From contig JALUWV010000115.1 in the NCBI GenBank assembly GCA_027019335.1, forward strand, positions 56,948 through 120,947: a stretch of 64,000 bases of DNA. Direction: 5' to 3'. The stretch comes from Sulfurimonas sp. GTDB taxonomy: Bacteria > Campylobacterota > Campylobacteria > Campylobacterales > Sulfurimonadaceae. Position numbers and translations under genes: made by a program. The notes below the pieces were generated by a model. The model searched no databases and was not told the origin of the DNA. It saw nothing but the letters and a program-made list of their open reading frames with translations. Positions within the stretch are counted from its first letter, which is position 1, and each line of letters begins with the position of its first letter. Shown piece by piece: positions 51,398 through 60,634 of the stretch.

Positions 51398-53986
51398 TTG
51401 AGACAACAGTATACATCGTATCAAGAGTGTGTTGATTTTTTTACTCAGGCACAAAAAACACATCCTAATCTTTTTCAAGTAGAGTCGATTGGGAAAACAT
51501 GGGAAGAGCGAGACATCATCGCTGTAACGATTAGTAAAAATGTAGAGAGAAGTAGAGAAAAACCAGCACTTTTCTTTACAGGAACTATCCATGCCCGAGA
51601 ATGGGTAGGGATAGAACTCTCCTTGAGCTTTGCAAAATACATCTTAGAGCATATTGAGTATGAGCCTATCTTAAATAATATTTTAGATAAATCTACACTC
51701 TATATGGTGCCATGTGCCAACCCTGATGGTTTTGAGTATTCAAGAAATCACTTCTCATTTTGGCGTAAAAATAGACGAAAAAATCTTGATGGGAGTTATG
51801 GTGTTGATTTGAATCGAAACTTTGAAGTTGGATTTTCTAAAAACAACTCAATGAGTTCCAATGTGTACTCTGGCATAGAGCCTTTTAGTGAACCTGAAAC
51901 AGCAGCACTTCGAGACTTTGCACTCGCACACAAGAACATTACTATTGCTCTTGATTATCACTCTCAAGGGAATGTTTTTTTTCCTGCACATAATTTTATC
52001 CATGAAGATGCAGAGGATGCTATCGACTTAAACCTCTTAGCAGGAAATATGGCAGAAGAGATTCGTAAAGAATCAGGTCGAGAGTATGGGATTCATATGG
52101 GGAAACCTCCTACACATCTTATCTCTGGAAGTGGTCGTGAGTTTTACTATTCGCAAGGAGCTTTAGCACTTGTTGTAGAAGTTGGAAGTAGAAATATTAG
52201 TGACTATAGCGAAAATATGACAGAGCATATTGACGAAAATATTCCTGCGTTGATGTATGCACTCTCCGAAGTCAATAACTATAAGCAAGAAGAGGCACTT
52301 CCACGAGTAGAGTTGTTTGAAGCGAGTTCGATTGACTCTAAAGAGATTGAACTTCACTGGAATTATCCAGAGGAAAATGTTTACTTTGAACTCTATCGTT
52401 CTAAAAAACGTAAGGGTTTTGCACAAGCTTCAAACCGTATCGCTATTACTAAATCTACCAAGTATATTGATAAACATCTAAAATCTTCTACGAACTATAC
52501 ATATTATTTACGAGCGGTTTGTAAAAATAGAAAAATAAAATCTCCTTTTGCACAAGCTGTGAGTGTAAGAACACATCCAGCCGATGGAATGTTTTCAAAG
52601 ATACTCTATCCACTGGCTGATAAAATAGGCTATGTTGGAGAAAAGACAAAGAAAAATAGTGAACACTTTGGTGTAAACTCTCTTTTTGTAGGGATTAGTG
52701 AAGGTAGAGGAGAGTGTTTTGGTGTGAGTGGATTTTCTCTTGCGAGTATCCCTGAAAATGCTATCATTACGAGTGCTTCTCTCTCTTTTTACCCGATGAA
52801 TAGAGTCTCTGTTCAGGTAGAAAACTTTGGTGCATGGCGAGTAGGGCAGATGGATGAGCGAAACATTGATAACATAAGTAGCTATGATGAAATCAAAGAT
52901 GCGAAAATGCTAAGCTATATCGGTAAACCGACCCTCTCTTCACAACTCTCTCAAGGTATTTGGAGAAGTTATAAGTTTGCAGCTCAAGAGATAGCCGTAC
53001 TTCAAAAGTCACTCAAACGCAGAGAAGCTTACTTTAGAATGGAAGGTCCAAGTTCACTTCCTCTTGACCGTTCTTCGCAGTTGATGCAATGGGATATCGG
53101 TTATGGAGATTTTAGTGGTGGACTCAGCTATAGACCAAAACTCGATGTTTCATATACTATTGATGATGCTCGGATTGATTTGCAGTCTTTAAATGAGTTT
53201 AGTGTAACAGAAGAAAAGATTTTAGATGAGCAACTTCTTGTGGGTTATGACAAAAATGGGAAGCAAATATATGGCTGTGTAGAGTTTAGTTTAGCAAATT
53301 TACCAGAGATGGATAATACGGTTATTTCTAATGCATATATAGATTTGGAAGTAAATAACACAAATGCACTTGAAGACCTTCATTTTCATATAGAGATGAT
53401 AGTTCCTTGTGTGGGTGATGCAACATATGATAAAATTCAAAATAGGACTATTATTGAGAGAATAGGCTATGATGTAAGTATGCGAGACCTTAAAGAGTCT
53501 GCAAAACAGCGTTTTGTGTTTGATACGTATACCATCAATGAAATGGTAAGTAATGCACAAGAGAATCAGAAACTAGAGTTTGTTATCTCTGCTTCTTCAC
53601 AAAAAGATTTTTCTAAAAACCAAAGTGTGAGTTGGATGGATTCTAAACGTATTAAACGTCCATCTTTAGTGATAAACTATATCAAAAAACGTAGAAATGC
53701 TCCAGAAAAAGTAACGAACTTGAAGCAAAGTATAGAAAATGGAATGATAAAACTTACTTGGGACAACCCTCAAGATGATGGTTTTTCTGGTGTGATTGTT
53801 GTCAAAAATCCATTTAGAATACCGTGTTCACCGTATGATGGTCAAAAACTTTATGGTGGTTTAGATAACTATACCTACGATAACTTTGGAGATAAAAATG
53901 TACATAAATTTTATGCAGTTTTTTCCTATGATGATGTACCAAACTTTTCAGAGCCACTTGTACTGGAAGTCAATAAAGTAGTTTAA
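51398..53986 (+). CDS. M14 family zinc carboxypeptidase with fibronectin-III-like and DNRLRE-like C-terminal domains
   Basis: FFTGTIHAREWVGIEL; YMVPCANPDGFEYS; VDLNRNFEVGF; IALDYHSQGN; ALVVEVGS. TTG start; no signal peptide visible. Confidence 0.88.
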   Translation: MRQQYTSYQECVDFFTQAQKTHPNLFQVESIGKTWEERDIIAVTISKNVERSREKPALFFTGTIHAREWVGIELSLSFAKYILEHIEYEPILNNILDKSTLYMVPCANPDGFEYSRNHFSFWRKNRRKNLDGSYGVDLNRNFEVGFSKNNSMSSNVYSGIEPFSEPETAALRDFALAHKNITIALDYHSQGNVFFPAHNFIHEDAEDAIDLNLLAGNMAEEIRKESGREYGIHMGKPPTHLISGSGREFYYSQGALALVVEVGSRNISDYSENMTEHIDENIPALMYALSEVNNYKQEEALPRVELFEASSIDSKEIELHWNYPEENVYFELYRSKKRKGFAQASNRIAITKSTKYIDKHLKSSTNYTYYLRAVCKNRKIKSPFAQAVSVRTHPADGMFSKILYPLADKIGYVGEKTKKNSEHFGVNSLFVGISEGRGECFGVSGFSLASIPENAIITSASLSFYPMNRVSVQVENFGAWRVGQMDERNIDNISSYDEIKDAKMLSYIGKPTLSSQLSQGIWRSYKFAAQEIAVLQKSLKRREAYFRMEGPSSLPLDRSSQLMQWDIGYGDFSGGLSYRPKLDVSYTIDDARIDLQSLNEFSVTEEKILDEQLLVGYDKNGKQIYGCVEFSLANLPEMDNTVISNAYIDLEVNNTNALEDLHFHIEMIVPCVGDATYDKIQNRTIIERIGYDVSMRDLKESAKQRFVFDTYTINEMVSNAQENQKLEFVISASSQKDFSKNQSVSWMDSKRIKRPSLVINYIKKRRNAPEKVTNLKQSIENGMIKLTWDNPQDDGFSGVIVVKNPFRIPCSPYDGQKLYGGLDNYTYDNFGDKNVHKFYAVFSYDDVPNFSEPLVLEVNKVV

Positions 53987-53997
53987 CTAGGGGATGA

Positions 53998-55182
53998 ATG
54001 CAATTAACAGTAAAAAATCTATTTAAAACACTCGCTTCCAATGCTGATTTGTTGGATATGCTGTTTTTGAAGCGTGAAAGTGTAGTGCAGTTTTTACAAG
54101 CAAAAGAGTATGCAAAAGATGGACATATTGAATATCTTGTAGAAAATGGATTGTTGCTTAATGAAGCTACCCATATTGAACTAGATGAGAGTTTATTGAC
54201 ATTTTTAGAATCAGTTCTTGGTTCTAATGATGAGATTGAGATTGGTAATGTTGGTGAACTTCTTAGTGATATGAGTAGCAGAATTGCACTCTATAATACA
54301 TCAACTTCTTTTGCACAGCGTCAAAAGTACATGAAACGCATAGATAGAATACTCAAAAAAATTCCCTTCATGATTTCTAAAACTCTCATCAAACTGCATC
54401 AACATATTCATCTAACATATAAATCTGCAGATGAATATGAAGTAAAATTAATTGAGTTAAAGTTCTATAAAGAGAAATTAGAACTTCTAAAAGAGATTGA
54501 TATCAGGATTGAAGAGAGTCTTAAAGTAGAATCTAGTTTTTTTAAAAATCAAGTTCCTGTTGTCACATCAAATCTCTACTTTGGATTAAAATCCTATCTT
54601 ACGCAAATGCGTATCTCTTTAGTTGATTTACAAAGACAAGTTGTAGATTATATTAATAGAGTCAGTCCAGATGTAGGTTTTTTCAAACATATAACACACC
54701 TCAAAGAACTCAAAAATAGTTATGAAATATATGAACAGACAAATATCAAAGAACTTGCAGAGCAAGCAAGCACATCTTTTTCATTACTCCCGCGTTTGAT
54801 GTTCTCCACACAACTTGAAAAAGAGTATGTATATAGTGTAGAGTTTAGTGAGCATATCCAACGATGGATTCATAAAAAAGATGGTTCCGTTCCTACGAGG
54901 GCTAAAGCAAAAGAGATAGATTCTTCTTATTTTGATGATACTTCTAAAGAAGAATTTTTTGTCAATACAGAGGAGCTTCACCTAGAGTTTCAAGACTCAT
55001 CTCAAGACCTTTTTTCTTATATCATGGATAAAGAGTTTACTTTTGAACAAAGTTTTGATGAGCGTCTTTCCCTATACTGTGATTTAGCTGGAATTTACTC
55101 GAAAGAATACTATTTGAGCAGTGAGGTAAAAACATATCAAAACTATGAATACTTAATGATTTACGCAAAGGAAAGCAGATGA
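53998..55182 (+). CDS. jetA: Wadjet system JetA-like (MukF/kleisin-like) subunit
   Basis: First of four overlapping/adjacent genes in the JetA-B-C-D order and sizes; helical 394-aa protein. Confidence 0.8.
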   Translation: MQLTVKNLFKTLASNADLLDMLFLKRESVVQFLQAKEYAKDGHIEYLVENGLLLNEATHIELDESLLTFLESVLGSNDEIEIGNVGELLSDMSSRIALYNTSTSFAQRQKYMKRIDRILKKIPFMISKTLIKLHQHIHLTYKSADEYEVKLIELKFYKEKLELLKEIDIRIEESLKVESSFFKNQVPVVTSNLYFGLKSYLTQMRISLVDLQRQVVDYINRVSPDVGFFKHITHLKELKNSYEIYEQTNIKELAEQASTSFSLLPRLMFSTQLEKEYVYSVEFSEHIQRWIHKKDGSVPTRAKAKEIDSSYFDDTSKEEFFVNTEELHLEFQDSSQDLFSYIMDKEFTFEQSFDERLSLYCDLAGIYSKEYYLSSEVKTYQNYEYLMIYAKESR

Positions 55183-55733
55183 ATGTACCCAAATATACGA
55201 GAGAAATTTTCGAGCGATTAAGTAAGGGAAACTTTATTTGTCAAAATGCTCCCGATACATTCGAGAAGAGACTTTTTGATATCTGTGAACAAAATGTAGA
55301 GACACTAGAAAAATATTTTTCTCCTATTGGTTTTGAACTCAAATACGGCTCAGGTTATTTCTACTTTTCTAAAGAGTTGCAAGAGAATCAAGTGGAAGCA
55401 AAACTTGAAAATCTTTTACATTTACTTGATTATGTAGAGATGTTTTTGCAGTTTGATGAGTATTTTACTGTAGGTTGGAGAGGAACTCCTATAGCCTTAG
55501 CAGAAGCTGCAACAGATAATGTTGTTATTAAAGAACGGATTGAAAAGATACGAGGACTCTCAGGAGACAACTTGTTTAAAAGGTGCGAAGATATTTTTTT
55601 GAAAATGAAAAAGGATGGCTATATGGCACTCGAAAATGAGTATGAAAAACGCTATGTTGTCTTGACCTCTTATGAGTATCTCGTAGATTTTTTTAAAAAT
55701 GTGAAAGAGGTAGAACATCATGAACCAGCTTAA
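55179..55733 (+). CDS. jetB: Wadjet system JetB-like (MukE-like) subunit
   Basis: 184 aa winged-helix-like protein between jetA and the SMC-like gene; overlaps both neighbours. Confidence 0.8.
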   Translation: MNVPKYTREIFERLSKGNFICQNAPDTFEKRLFDICEQNVETLEKYFSPIGFELKYGSGYFYFSKELQENQVEAKLENLLHLLDYVEMFLQFDEYFTVGWRGTPIALAEAATDNVVIKERIEKIRGLSGDNLFKRCEDIFLKMKKDGYMALENEYEKRYVVLTSYEYLVDFFKNVKEVEHHEPA

Positions 55734-58700
55734 GTCGATTACTTATATAAACGCCGCTTCTATCCCTTTTGCTAAAGTAAACTTAGATGGGAACACACTG
55801 ATGGTTGGTGCCAATGGTGCGGGAAAAACGACTGTCTTACGCTCAGCATTATACTTCTATGGCGTCCATGAAAATAGTGCTTTGGGGATTAATATACGTA
55901 AGAAAAAAGGATTTACCGATTATTATTTTCATGAACTCAACTCTTTTATAGCCTATCGTTATACAAATCATGTAGGCAATGTTTTAGTTATCGCTTACAG
56001 AAGTGGGAGTTCTAACATCAAGTTTAAGTTTGTACTTGAGAGAGAACCTATAGATGATATGGAACTTTTTTTTGACAATAGAATTGGAAAATCTCCAGAA
56101 GAACTTTGGAAAAAGCTCAATAGCTTAGGGTATAGTGTTAGTGGAAGTGTCTCAAAACTTGCTGATTACCGACATATAATTTATGGTAATGCAGGCGATG
56201 CTTATAAACAATATGCTTTTTTTCATTCTAAGGATGATTATCGTAACTTTATACATGTACTTTCCAATATTTTTATAAACTCCAAATTAGATGCATCTAG
56301 TATACAAAAAACTATTTCAAATGCGATAGCAGGTTTTGAACCGATTGACCTTGAGCAGATAGATAGAAGCATTGATGATTTTCAACAAAAATATAATGAT
56401 GTTACCAAATTTGAAGCGAGTAAAGGGACTGTAGATAACATTTTAAATACTTTACTTGAGTATGAAGATGTAAACAAAAGTAGTGAAGAGAGTATTGCAC
56501 AACTCTTGAGTAATGAAAAAGCTTTTCTACTTCAAAAAGAGAGTTTAGAAGAAAAAATAGCTGATGACGAATTGCTTTTTAAAGAAACTTCAGAACAATT
56601 TCAAACACAAGAAAAAAACTATAAAGAAGAGAAAAAAGTTCTTGAAAAAGATATAACGATTTTAGTAAGTCAAATTGAGATAGCTGAAGAAAAAAAACGA
56701 AACTATCAAAATGAACAAATAGATGAAAAATTACAACTGTATGCTACAAAAGAAAAAGTACAAACAGAGTATGCAACAGCTGAAAAAAAGTTGCTAGAAT
56801 TGACAAGTACTCAAAGTACGATTACAGAGAAATTTGCGAAATTGCGTGAAACTGAAGAGAGTAGTTTTCATCAGAAGATACAAGATATAGATACAAATAT
56901 TCTAACACTCAATCAAGAGTTTCAAGATAAACGTGAGCAAATGAATGCAGAGAAAGAAAATGAAATCCAAGAACTTTATAGCAACTCAAGCAGACAAATC
57001 GAGGTATTGAATCAATCTTTAAAAGAGAGTAATGAGAGAAAAGAAAATGCTTTTAAAAGTAAGATTGAATCAGAAAATAAGATATTTTTAGAAGAGGAAC
57101 TAGCAAAATTATCAGAGAAATATACTGAGGATAAAACACATTACGATGATGCACTCAATATAATTGAAAAGTTTAAACTCAGCTTAGAACATATAACTAC
57201 AAAGATAAATGCACAAGAGAAAGAACAAGAGCTTCGTTTAGATGCATTAGAAAAGAGTTTTTTCCCTAGACTACAAAAAAAGCAAGAAGACATCCAAGAA
57301 CTTATGCAATTTTTAAATGTAAAAAAAGATACATTTCTAGGTTTTATAAAAGAGATACAACATCCACATGAAGAGACAATTGTTGCATTACTTAAAAATG
57401 AAGTTTTGCTAAATACAAAACTTGCACCTAGTTTTTCAATGCAGACAGATACATTTTTTGGGCTAAATGTAGATACCAATAATTTGGAAGATTCAAACTA
57501 TTCAAAAGAGAATATTTTAAGAAAAATAGCAAGCTTTGAGTCACAGATAAAAACTTTAGAAAAAGAGAAAAAAGTACAAATCGATGTTTTAAATAATGAG
57601 TTTAAAAATAGACTCAATCGCTTAAGGCGAGAATATCGTAATTATAAAGAACTTTTGGACACAACAGAACACAAAATTCCAAAATTAAAAAGTGAATATC
57701 TAAAAAGTGAAGATACTTTCAAAGAGTGTAAAGAAGAATCATTCAGACTAAAAGAAGAAGCTGTTGCAAAGACAGAAGCTTTATATGTAGAATGTGCATT
57801 AAAACATAGCCATCTTGAGAAGCAACTGGAAGCGTATGAAAAAGAGATGAAAGTTAATAGAGAAAGCATAGTACAAAAATATAAAGAGATTAAAAGTAGG
57901 GCTGAAAAAGAGAAAATTGAAAAAGAAAGATTGTATAAATCTGCTAAAATCACTGAAAAAGAATTCTATATAAAAAATATTGAGAGGATAAATAGTGATG
58001 AATCTAAAGCACTTATGCAAGATGGTGTTGATGCAGAATTATTGTCTAAATATCAAAATGTATTACAAGGACTTAAAAATCAACTCAATCAAATTAATGC
58101 TGTGGAAGAGTTGGTAGTTCGCTATAAACATGATAAAGACGAACATTTTGACCCCTTAGAAAAGAAGTGCTTACAACGAGATTCTTTAGTATCTAAAGAA
58201 GAAGAAAAAGTGAATGATTTTAGACTCTTGAAAAATAAATATAAAGAAAAGCTGGCACAACTATCGAATACACTAGAGAGTAATCACAGTACTTTTAATA
58301 AGATAAAAAATGATTTAGACTCAATGCAAAAATCGTTAAATATCAATGCTCTTCTTAAGGAAAAAATATCTAAAGATAAACTGAGTTCCATGGAAGCGAA
58401 TAGTGAACTATTAGAGGATATTGTACGCAAAATTCTTTCTTTAGGAGACCAAGAAAAGAAGTTGATCGATGCCATGCGAACGAAACAAGATTTATTTTAT
58501 AGGAATTTTGAAGTGGACAATAGTTTGGACTTGACTTTACCCAGTGATGGAAGTGTTAAAGAGGTCATTAAAAATGCCTATGAACTCAAAAACTTTATGC
58601 TTGATGGAAAACTTGAAGAGTTTGAAGAGGAAATATCGGGTCTTTTTAGTTTAACCATAAATCAATTAACAAAGCAGACAGAATCTTTGTTAGAAGCACG

Positions 58701-59358
58701 ACAAAATGTTGATGGGATTGTGAGTAAAATCAGAAAGATGTTGCGTGATTTAGAAGGTATCAGTGTCATTGATAGTATCGATTTAAGAACACAGCAAAGT
58801 AGTAACTCTATTTTGGCGAAACTTGAAAAGCTTAAAACATTGAATGATGAATATAATTTCGTTGGTCAAGCAGACCTCTTTAATTTTGATAAGCCGAAAA
58901 ATAAAAATGCTAAAGAAGCGATACATATCATAGATACATTACGTAAAGAGCTTGAGAGAACTAGCAAAAAAGAGCTACTTCTTGATGATACATACGCACT
59001 TGAGATACGAGCAAGTGAAAATGGAAATGACACAGGTTGGCAAGTTTCTTTAGATGAAGTAGGCTCAAATGGGACAGATGTTATGATTAAAACTATCGTC
59101 AATATCGCAATGTTATCTATTTCATTAGGATTTAAAGCCAATACTAAAAGTAAAACATATTTTCATTGTATTTTGGATGAGATTGGTGTGCTTCACCCAT
59201 CGTATCTCAAAGAGTTAATATCTTTTGCAAACAACAAACAGATAAGATTTTTAAATGGTGCTCCAAATAGACAACTTGTCAGTAGCTTTAAAAGGATATA
59301 TCTTCTGATGAATAAAAATCAAAATACGATGATAAAACCATTGTTAAGTCAGCAATAA
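55720..59358 (+). CDS. jetC: Wadjet system JetC-like SMC/MukB-type coiled-coil ATPase
   Basis: Walker A LMVGANGAGKTTVLRSALYFYG; very long coiled coil; C-terminal GSNGTD signature-like motif and YFHCILDEIGVLHP Walker B. Confidence 0.9.
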   Translation: MNQLKSITYINAASIPFAKVNLDGNTLMVGANGAGKTTVLRSALYFYGVHENSALGINIRKKKGFTDYYFHELNSFIAYRYTNHVGNVLVIAYRSGSSNIKFKFVLEREPIDDMELFFDNRIGKSPEELWKKLNSLGYSVSGSVSKLADYRHIIYGNAGDAYKQYAFFHSKDDYRNFIHVLSNIFINSKLDASSIQKTISNAIAGFEPIDLEQIDRSIDDFQQKYNDVTKFEASKGTVDNILNTLLEYEDVNKSSEESIAQLLSNEKAFLLQKESLEEKIADDELLFKETSEQFQTQEKNYKEEKKVLEKDITILVSQIEIAEEKKRNYQNEQIDEKLQLYATKEKVQTEYATAEKKLLELTSTQSTITEKFAKLRETEESSFHQKIQDIDTNILTLNQEFQDKREQMNAEKENEIQELYSNSSRQIEVLNQSLKESNERKENAFKSKIESENKIFLEEELAKLSEKYTEDKTHYDDALNIIEKFKLSLEHITTKINAQEKEQELRLDALEKSFFPRLQKKQEDIQELMQFLNVKKDTFLGFIKEIQHPHEETIVALLKNEVLLNTKLAPSFSMQTDTFFGLNVDTNNLEDSNYSKENILRKIASFESQIKTLEKEKKVQIDVLNNEFKNRLNRLRREYRNYKELLDTTEHKIPKLKSEYLKSEDTFKECKEESFRLKEEAVAKTEALYVECALKHSHLEKQLEAYEKEMKVNRESIVQKYKEIKSRAEKEKIEKERLYKSAKITEKEFYIKNIERINSDESKALMQDGVDAELLSKYQNVLQGLKNQLNQINAVEELVVRYKHDKDEHFDPLEKKCLQRDSLVSKEEEKVNDFRLLKNKYKEKLAQLSNTLESNHSTFNKIKNDLDSMQKSLNINALLKEKISKDKLSSMEANSELLEDIVRKILSLGDQEKKLIDAMRTKQDLFYRNFEVDNSLDLTLPSDGSVKEVIKNAYELKNFMLDGKLEEFEEEISGLFSLTINQLTKQTESLLEARQNVDGIVSKIRKMLRDLEGISVIDSIDLRTQQSSNSILAKLEKLKTLNDEYNFVGQADLFNFDKPKNKNAKEAIHIIDTLRKELERTSKKELLLDDTYALEIRASENGNDTGWQVSLDEVGSNGTDVMIKTIVNIAMLSISLGFKANTKSKTYFHCILDEIGVLHPSYLKELISFANNKQIRFLNGAPNRQLVSSFKRIYLLMNKNQNTMIKPLLSQQ

Positions 59359-59360
59359 AG

Positions 59361-60353
59361 ATGACTGCTCAAACAAGAAAGATACTCGAAGAATTTTTTG
59401 AAGTCGGTGAAATGAGTTCTAAGAAATTTAAAAATAGTTCTCTTTTAAACATACTTAAAGAGCATAAAATTGTTACAATAAATCAAGTAGGTAAAACTCG
59501 AAGTATGGTAAAACTTCTGGACAAAAAGTATTTTATTGATTTTTTAAAAGTTGAATTTTCTGTTGATATAACGCAAACATGGTCTCAAGTAGTCGAAGAT
59601 TCTTCTTTAGAAAGTGGATTAAAAGAAGCTTTAATCGCGAAGCCGATTGAAATTAGAACAAAAAGCTATCAAGAGATTGTTCAAAACATTGTGATGAGAC
59701 GAGACTTTATTCAAAAGGGAATGACAAACCGTCAAATCAGTGCAATACTGTTTTGGGGATTGTCTAAAGAACTTGATAGTAGAAAAGATATTGTGCATAT
59801 ATTGGAAGGTAATTCACCAGAAGTAATGTTAAATGTTTGTAGCGCATCTCATGACTTTTCTGAAATTTTATTTATTGAAAACTATGATACTTATGTGGAT
59901 TATATAAGTAAAAAAAAGTTAAAAGATACACTCATCGTTTACAGTGCTGGTTTTAGTACATCAGCGCTGAGGATTCGGGAAAAAGATGGGTGTTCTTTGC
60001 ATTACTCAAATCAGGATAAACTTGATATGAGCAGTCGTCATCGGTTTGAATCTTGGCTCTATAAAGAGTCTCAAGAACCAATAAATATCTCATTTTTTGG
60101 CGATTTTGATTTTGCTGGGGTAAGTATATTGAGTGCTTTACGAAAAATATTTCCTAGCATAACTATGCATAAAAAAGCTTATGACAGTATGCTAGAGGAA
60201 GTAACAAATGGGAATGCTCATTCACCAGAAATGGCATCAAAAGAACATCAAAAAGACCCTCACAAGATAAATGATAGTTACTGTGATGATGTTTTATTAC
60301 CTGCGATGCGAGAGCATGGTTTTTATGATCAAGAAGGTGTTGTCTTTTTTTAG
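59361..60353 (+). CDS. jetD: Wadjet system JetD-like TOPRIM nuclease (DUF2220)
   Basis: N-terminal winged-helix-like region; LFIENYDTYVDYI; ISFFGDFDFAGVSILSAL TOPRIM DxD; C-terminal PEMASKEHQKDPHKIND. Confidence 0.87.
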   Translation: MTAQTRKILEEFFEVGEMSSKKFKNSSLLNILKEHKIVTINQVGKTRSMVKLLDKKYFIDFLKVEFSVDITQTWSQVVEDSSLESGLKEALIAKPIEIRTKSYQEIVQNIVMRRDFIQKGMTNRQISAILFWGLSKELDSRKDIVHILEGNSPEVMLNVCSASHDFSEILFIENYDTYVDYISKKKLKDTLIVYSAGFSTSALRIREKDGCSLHYSNQDKLDMSSRHRFESWLYKESQEPINISFFGDFDFAGVSILSALRKIFPSITMHKKAYDSMLEEVTNGNAHSPEMASKEHQKDPHKINDSYCDDVLLPAMREHGFYDQEGVVFF

Positions 60354-60571
60354 ACTTCGCCTCTTTGAACCATAGCAAGTACTAAAGGAAGATTCAGACC
60401 ATCGTTGTGAAAACCTTCATCTTGGCAGGACTCACATTTGTCGCCCATGGGACAGATAACATTTTCTAAAAGTGCCTCAAGTGTTGTCAGATTATTTTCT
60501 TTTGCACAGTCTGCAATATCTTTTACTGTCAAACTGTTGCAAACACAGATTTCTGTATCTAAATCTATCAT
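60350..60571 (-). CDS. BFD-like [2Fe-2S]-binding protein
   Basis: CVCNSLTVKDI...CPMGDKCESCQ. Confidence 0.75.
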   Translation of the reverse strand: MIDLDTEICVCNSLTVKDIADCAKENNLTTLEALLENVICPMGDKCESCQDEGFHNDGLNLPLVLAMVQRGEV

Positions 60572-60634
60572 GAATTTTACCTTTTTTAATAATGATTGCT
60601 ATATAATACAAAAAAATAACTAAAAAGAGAATAA

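Noticed and set aside
57141-58020. Several minus-strand ORFs rich in Phe/Ser/Leu
   Set aside because: Antisense shadows of the Lys/Glu-rich jetC coiled coil.
55720-59358. Housekeeping SMC or Rad50/SbcC
   Set aside because: Gene context (JetA, JetB, TOPRIM JetD) and N-terminal motif fit Wadjet; no SbcD-like nuclease adjacent and no classical SMC C-motif seen.
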